NCBI GenBank assembly: GCA_007922305.1
Contig: ML677358.1
Location: 12,107,343 to 12,171,342 of the forward strand
From: Dermatemys mawii
Lineage: Eukaryota; Chordata; Testudines; Dermatemydidae
DNA length: 64,000 bases
Reading direction: 5' to 3'
The position numbers were made by a program, and so were the translations under genes. The notes beneath the pieces are model-generated. The model worked only from the letters and a program-made list of their open reading frames with translations. It was not told where the DNA came from and searched no databases. Positions 63,481-64,000 of the stretch are shown one piece after another (position 1 is the stretch's first letter; every line of letters starts with the position of its first letter).

Positions 63481-64000
63481 TACGGCTCAAGGAGGCTTTC
63501 AAAGCTCTTTAACAGTGGGTCACCATAATGTGTTGTGGTATACTGGGTTCCACCTGGCTCTGCAGTTTGTGGGCCTGTTATGAACTGTGTGGTGCTTGAT
63601 ACACATCTATGAATATATCACTGGCAATGTACCTACTAATTTTGTGGTACTTGCTGTACATTTATGATTATTATTTTGTGTTTGTCAATGATCCTATGAG
63701 TTGTTTCAAAGTGTACAATGTCAAATAAATGGGTGCCACCAGCCATTGGACAGCATATATTGTCAACTAATAAAGATGATTTATTTTCCAAACAACAGAG
63801 TTTTGCTGAGTAAAAAAAATTTTGGCACGAGTTAAAAGCAAATCCATTAAAAACTTAACAAATTTATGAAACAGGGGAAGGAACTTTCATGTCCATTTTA
63901 GCTACACAAACATCAACCATGGCTCTCACAGGTCAGTGTACACGAAAGTTGGTTGTCCTTAATGTCCCCCGATATGAAGTGGGAAGGGTATGCCACATGG
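63481..64000. other. AT-rich tail after the Harbinger remnant
   Basis: Contains AATAAA at 63724-63729 and a second TAATAAAGATG near 63767, plausible polyadenylation signals of the old transposon. Nothing else recognised to the window edge. Confidence 0.35.

Overview
This is a vertebrate nuclear genome window, most likely from a turtle (Testudines) or a close sauropsid. Three things point there. The one intact gene is a vertebrate Wnt8a with classical GT-AG introns. The repeats are dominated by CR1 LINEs with the 3' end motif typical of turtles and crocodilians, MIR/CORE-SINE relics, hAT, Harbinger and pogo/Tigger elements, and short terminal-inverted-repeat (MITE-like) elements. Foldback repeats centred on CCATTGACTTCAATGG-type palindromes are also abundant. 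There is no operon structure and no prokaryotic or plasmid feature.

Layout. Positions 1-12,224 are AT-rich and poor in recognisable coding sequence. They are best read as the first intron of a gene transcribed leftward (minus strand) whose CpG-island first exon lies at about 12,225-12,500; by synteny with human chromosome 5 this is probably FAM13B (inference). The stretch holds a pogo/Tigger MITE (736-1040), a diverged direct duplication (4493-4670 and 5934-6112) and a MITE (about 11,118-11,407). A G-rich polypurine tract (12,548-12,905) lies directly upstream of the CpG-island promoter.

Positions 12.9-41.6 kb are intergenic and mosaic in repeats: a 55-bp-arm inverted repeat (14.3 kb), a hAT element with an 8-bp target duplication (15.9-16.6 kb), MIR copies interrupted by foldback elements (30.6-31.5 and 33.6-34.1 kb), a CR1 reverse-transcriptase remnant (32.6-33.3 kb), two short MITEs (27.2 and 35.3 kb) and a near-perfect hairpin inside a MIR (40.5 kb). 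One unexplained 286-codon open frame lies at 28.4-29.2 kb.

Positions 41,761-45,709 on the plus strand hold WNT8A in six coding exons, encoding a complete 357-residue secreted Wnt with the lipid-acceptor serine and the cysteine-rich fingers. A TATA-like box lies about 160 bp upstream of the start codon, and a canonical polyadenylation signal is at 46,664. The divergent arrangement of the CpG-island promoter (minus) and WNT8A (plus), about 29 kb apart, matches FAM13B-WNT8A in mammals.

Positions 46.7-64 kb are again intergenic: a MITE (47.7 kb), CR1 3' ends, a CR1 split by a hAT element (54.3-55.1 kb), a foldback of roughly 260 bp (55.6-55.9 kb), an LTR-like fragment (57.5 kb), a perfect 38-bp tandem duplication (60.9 kb) and a decayed Harbinger transposase (62.6-63.5 kb). 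I did not recognise NME5, the expected right-hand neighbour of WNT8A.

I found no undescribed biological system. The most unusual signals are the foldback family, the template-switch-like hairpin and the long open frame at 28.4 kb.
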